A stretch of 7,241 bases of DNA from Thermoplasmatota archaeon (lineage in GTDB: Archaea; Thermoplasmatota; Penumbrarchaeia; Penumbrarchaeales; Penumbrarchaeaceae), in the NCBI GenBank assembly GCA_030591285.1, contig JAUVBH010000080.1:1-7241 (forward strand), written 5' to 3'. Below, one piece after another: positions 4,924 to 7,241 of this stretch. Both the position numbers and the translations under genes were made by a program. Every line of letters starts with the position of its first letter. The first letter of the stretch is position 1. The notes beneath the pieces are model-generated. The model was not told the origin of the DNA, ran no database searches, and saw only the letters and a program-made list of their open reading frames with translations.

Positions 4924-7241
4924 TTGTCCCGAAATCAGATCCCCAGTAGAAGTTGGAAAGCAGCAGCGGTTGTGATATTGGGTCTATTGATAATTCCCAT
5001 GGTTTCAGCTTTGATCCCCAGTGGTCCGAACATATACTCACGCTTCGATGGAACGATAGATCCATATCTGGATCTGATGCTTTCCGAGCATTCTGAAGAT
5101 GATATCTTCAGGGCGGTTGTCCAGTTCAAAGGTTGGCCGATCGATGATGATATCGAATATGCAAAAAGCATTGGTCTTGAACATATCTCTTCGATGAAAA
5201 CAATTCCAGGTGCATACTTTGACGGGACCAAGGAGAATTTCGAAATACTCTCAGGATATCCCAGGACATACTGGATGGAATATGATGGTGAACTGGAACT
5301 GATGATGGAGGAATCACTCTCGACCATAAATGCAACCATAGCCTGGAACAGCTGGATCCAATCCGCAAGGAATCAATTCCCGAGAATAACCGGTGAGGGC
5401 ATCACGGTTGCAGTTGTTGATACCGGGATCGACGCTGGACACCCTGACCTTGATTATGAGGAGAAGACCATTATAAATTTGAAACAGGATAAACCCGGAA
5501 GACCTTTTTACGCCATTGAAAATTCTGATACAAGCTACGGCCACGGCACTCATTGCGCAGGTACGATAGCTGGAAACGGTGATGCGTCGGCAGGTGCCCG
5601 GGCTGGTGTTGCGCCCGATGCAAAATTGATCGGTCTTTGTGTAGGTGATGTTGCTATAACATTGACCAATACTCTGGATGGGTTGGAATGGGTCTATGAT
5701 AATTCAAAAAAGCCAAATCAGCTGAACATCAAGGTGGTATCAAATTCCTGGGGCGGAGGAGCTTCCCAATACGACCCTCAGGATGCACAATCACAGATCT
5801 GTCAGAAATTGACCTACGATAACAATGTGGTCGTGGTCTTTGCCATGGGCAATGCCGGTAGCGGCCATCATGATGGGGTTGAGCTGACCGCTTCCCCTAC
5901 AGGATTGATCCCTTCAAATATTGGTGTGGCAGCGTTCCAGAGGGATGGGGAAGGTGTAGCCTATTTCTCCTCAAGGGGGGAAAAAGGATTGAACCAGACT
6001 TATCCGGATATTGGAGCTCCAGGAGTCAAAATATGGTCATCCCATGCAAGGATCACACAGATCTCCGCCATGTCCAAGATGAGGGGGAACCCAAACCCAT
6101 ACTATCTGGCGATATCGGGGACGTCGATGGCTACCCCACATGTATCAGGATTGGCAGCATTGATGTTCCAAGCAGCTCCTTCCCTGACGATCTCTGACCG
6201 ATATGAGGACTACTCCGGAGAGGATACTGATTGGTGGTACAGCCATGAATTCAACAGGATCCACGAGGTAGAATGGATACTGGAACAAAGTGCTACCTAT
6301 CTTGAACCTGACGGCATTCCCCTATCCAATGAACAGGTTGACAACGGGGTACCAGAAGATGGTGACAAAGGAGAGACCGAGATCGGATGGGATGGGAAAC
6401 CTATCGACTGGGCTCAGGGATATGGACTTGTCAATGCAGAAAAAGCTGTAGGTATCTCGTTGACCCTACAGGAGCTCAGGAACAGATATCCAATGGAGAA
6501 GTGGACGGTCAATGATGCCATTGATGTATATCTTAAACGAAACGTCTTCAGACATGGTGAAAGAAACCTATCCACTGATATGCTTCAGACCGATTGGAAT
6601 GCAGAGTTCGCAAGATATGCACAGGATGATGAGGGGCCATACCTGGTCCAGAACCAATCGAGACTCATTTGGGTTCCGGATGGGGCCAGGGAGATCACGA
6701 TAAATCTGAATTTTAACCCCATCGAGGTCGAGGACCGGACCATTGGTGAGCTGACCTTCGTTGTGGATTTCGGTTTCACGGGAGATTTTGACTATCAAGA
6801 GCCCTGGTTAAGGACCATGACCCTGGGTGCAAAGACCCATACGTTCACCGATCTTGAAGGAAGGACGAATATGTATTGGGCAATCGGTGTTTTCGGTCGA
6901 GGTTTCAAAGCTTTACGCCCGTTCCAGGATGGAGAATATATGGAGTTGAGGATCGAATATTCCATGGGTGTACTAATGAAACTTGAGCTTCCGGAAGAAG
7001 GATCTCTGATCATTGAACCACCAAAACCGAATTCAATGCTGGCATATTGGGAAGAAGGCGTCCCATCACAGGGATATGGAAGTGGAACGATATCGATAAA
7101 AGGCACCGTTTATGACCTTGACCGGGCGATTCCTTTCAAAGATGATGATGTCACAAGTGATGAAAAAGGGAATCCAATGGTATGGATCCTTGCCATTGTG
7201 TTGATCTCAGCTGTGGTTATTGGAGGCTGGGCCTTTTATAG
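4924..7241 (+). CDS. Secreted, membrane-anchored subtilisin-family (S8) serine protease (3' end outside the window)
   Basis: 772 codons are visible and the frame runs off the right edge. TTG 4924 is chosen for its Shine-Dalgarno and because it gives a complete signal peptide: a basic n-region (SRNQIPSRSWK), then a hydrophobic stretch ending VSA at residue 29. Residues about 60-122 (AVVQFKGW onward) look like an I9-type propeptide that folds and inhibits the enzyme. The S8 domain (about 150-510) has the full triad: D166 in VVDTGID, H207 in GHGTHCAGT and S401 in SGTSMATPH, with oxyanion Asn N310 in AMGNAG. It carries an acidic insertion (about 430-490) before GYGLVNAEKAV. A beta-rich C-terminal domain (about 515-735) is unrecognised. 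A hydrophobic segment from residue 752 (MVWILAIVLISAVV) reaches the edge and is probably the cell-surface anchor, so few residues should be missing. Expected role: extracellular protein degradation. Substrate unknown. Confidence 0.94.
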   Translation, partial: MSRNQIPSRSWKAAAVVILGLLIIPMVSALIPSGPNIYSRFDGTIDPYLDLMLSEHSEDDIFRAVVQFKGWPIDDDIEYAKSIGLEHISSMKTIPGAYFDGTKENFEILSGYPRTYWMEYDGELELMMEESLSTINATIAWNSWIQSARNQFPRITGEGITVAVVDTGIDAGHPDLDYEEKTIINLKQDKPGRPFYAIENSDTSYGHGTHCAGTIAGNGDASAGARAGVAPDAKLIGLCVGDVAITLTNTLDGLEWVYDNSKKPNQLNIKVVSNSWGGGASQYDPQDAQSQICQKLTYDNNVVVVFAMGNAGSGHHDGVELTASPTGLIPSNIGVAAFQRDGEGVAYFSSRGEKGLNQTYPDIGAPGVKIWSSHARITQISAMSKMRGNPNPYYLAISGTSMATPHVSGLAALMFQAAPSLTISDRYEDYSGEDTDWWYSHEFNRIHEVEWILEQSATYLEPDGIPLSNEQVDNGVPEDGDKGETEIGWDGKPIDWAQGYGLVNAEKAVGISLTLQELRNRYPMEKWTVNDAIDVYLKRNVFRHGERNLSTDMLQTDWNAEFARYAQDDEGPYLVQNQSRLIWVPDGAREITINLNFNPIEVEDRTIGELTFVVDFGFTGDFDYQEPWLRTMTLGAKTHTFTDLEGRTNMYWAIGVFGRGFKALRPFQDGEYMELRIEYSMGVLMKLELPEEGSLIIEPPKPNSMLAYWEEGVPSQGYGSGTISIKGTVYDLDRAIPFKDDDVTSDEKGNPMVWILAIVLISAVVIGGWAFY

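Noticed and set aside
4935..5339. Minus-strand open frame of 134 codons opposite the subtilase N-terminus
   Set aside because: The plus strand here encodes a signal peptide and propeptide in frame with the complete catalytic triad; the minus-strand product is Ser/Ile-rich without motifs.

Overview
The window looks like part of a euryarchaeal chromosome, most plausibly from an uncultured Thermoplasmatota lineage. Three things point there: an archaeal/eukaryotic-type ribosomal protein L15e, archaeal promoter elements (two copies of the TATA-like box TTAAATAA), and large Ser/Thr- and Asp-rich surface proteins with single C-terminal membrane anchors. The lineage is an inference from style and content, because no 16S rRNA or other phylogenetic marker beyond L15e is present.

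Layout, left to right. (1) Bases 1-2400 (+) hold the 3' part of a gene for a large extracellular protein: a NosD-like right-handed beta-helix, a fibronectin type III domain, three tandem Ig-like domains of about 90 residues, a carboxypeptidase-regulatory-like domain, and a C-terminal transmembrane anchor. (2) Bases 2401-2579 carry a TATA-like box and a GC-richer, strongly self-complementary stretch that may be a structured leader or a 38-codon small ORF. (3) Bases 2580-3194 (+) encode ribosomal protein L15e, followed by a stem-loop/T-run terminator. (4) Bases 3227-4726 (-) encode a convergent 499-residue protein: a Cas4/RecB-type PD-(D/E)XK nuclease fold with Fe-S-type cysteines, split by an insertion of about 270 residues holding eight predicted transmembrane helices. 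(5) Bases 4727-4923 form a divergent promoter region. (6) Bases 4924-7241 (+) encode a secreted, membrane-anchored subtilisin-family (S8) protease with an I9-like propeptide. It begins at a TTG codon behind a near-perfect Shine-Dalgarno and runs off the right edge inside its C-terminal anchor.

The beta-helix protein and the subtilase are both predicted cell-surface proteins with an outward-facing body. This suits an archaeon that binds or degrades extracellular polymers or peptides, but they are separated by two unrelated genes and do not form an operon. L15e is a housekeeping gene standing alone here. The standout is the membrane-embedded Cas4-like protein. Its catalytic residues (D384, E397, K399, Q414, Y418) and cysteines (C21, C485, C488, C494) appear intact. 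The even number of helices and the positive-inside charge pattern would put both halves of the nuclease on the cytoplasmic side. No cas1, cas2 or CRISPR repeat is visible, so this is best described as an orphan, membrane-anchored Cas4-like nuclease candidate of unknown function.
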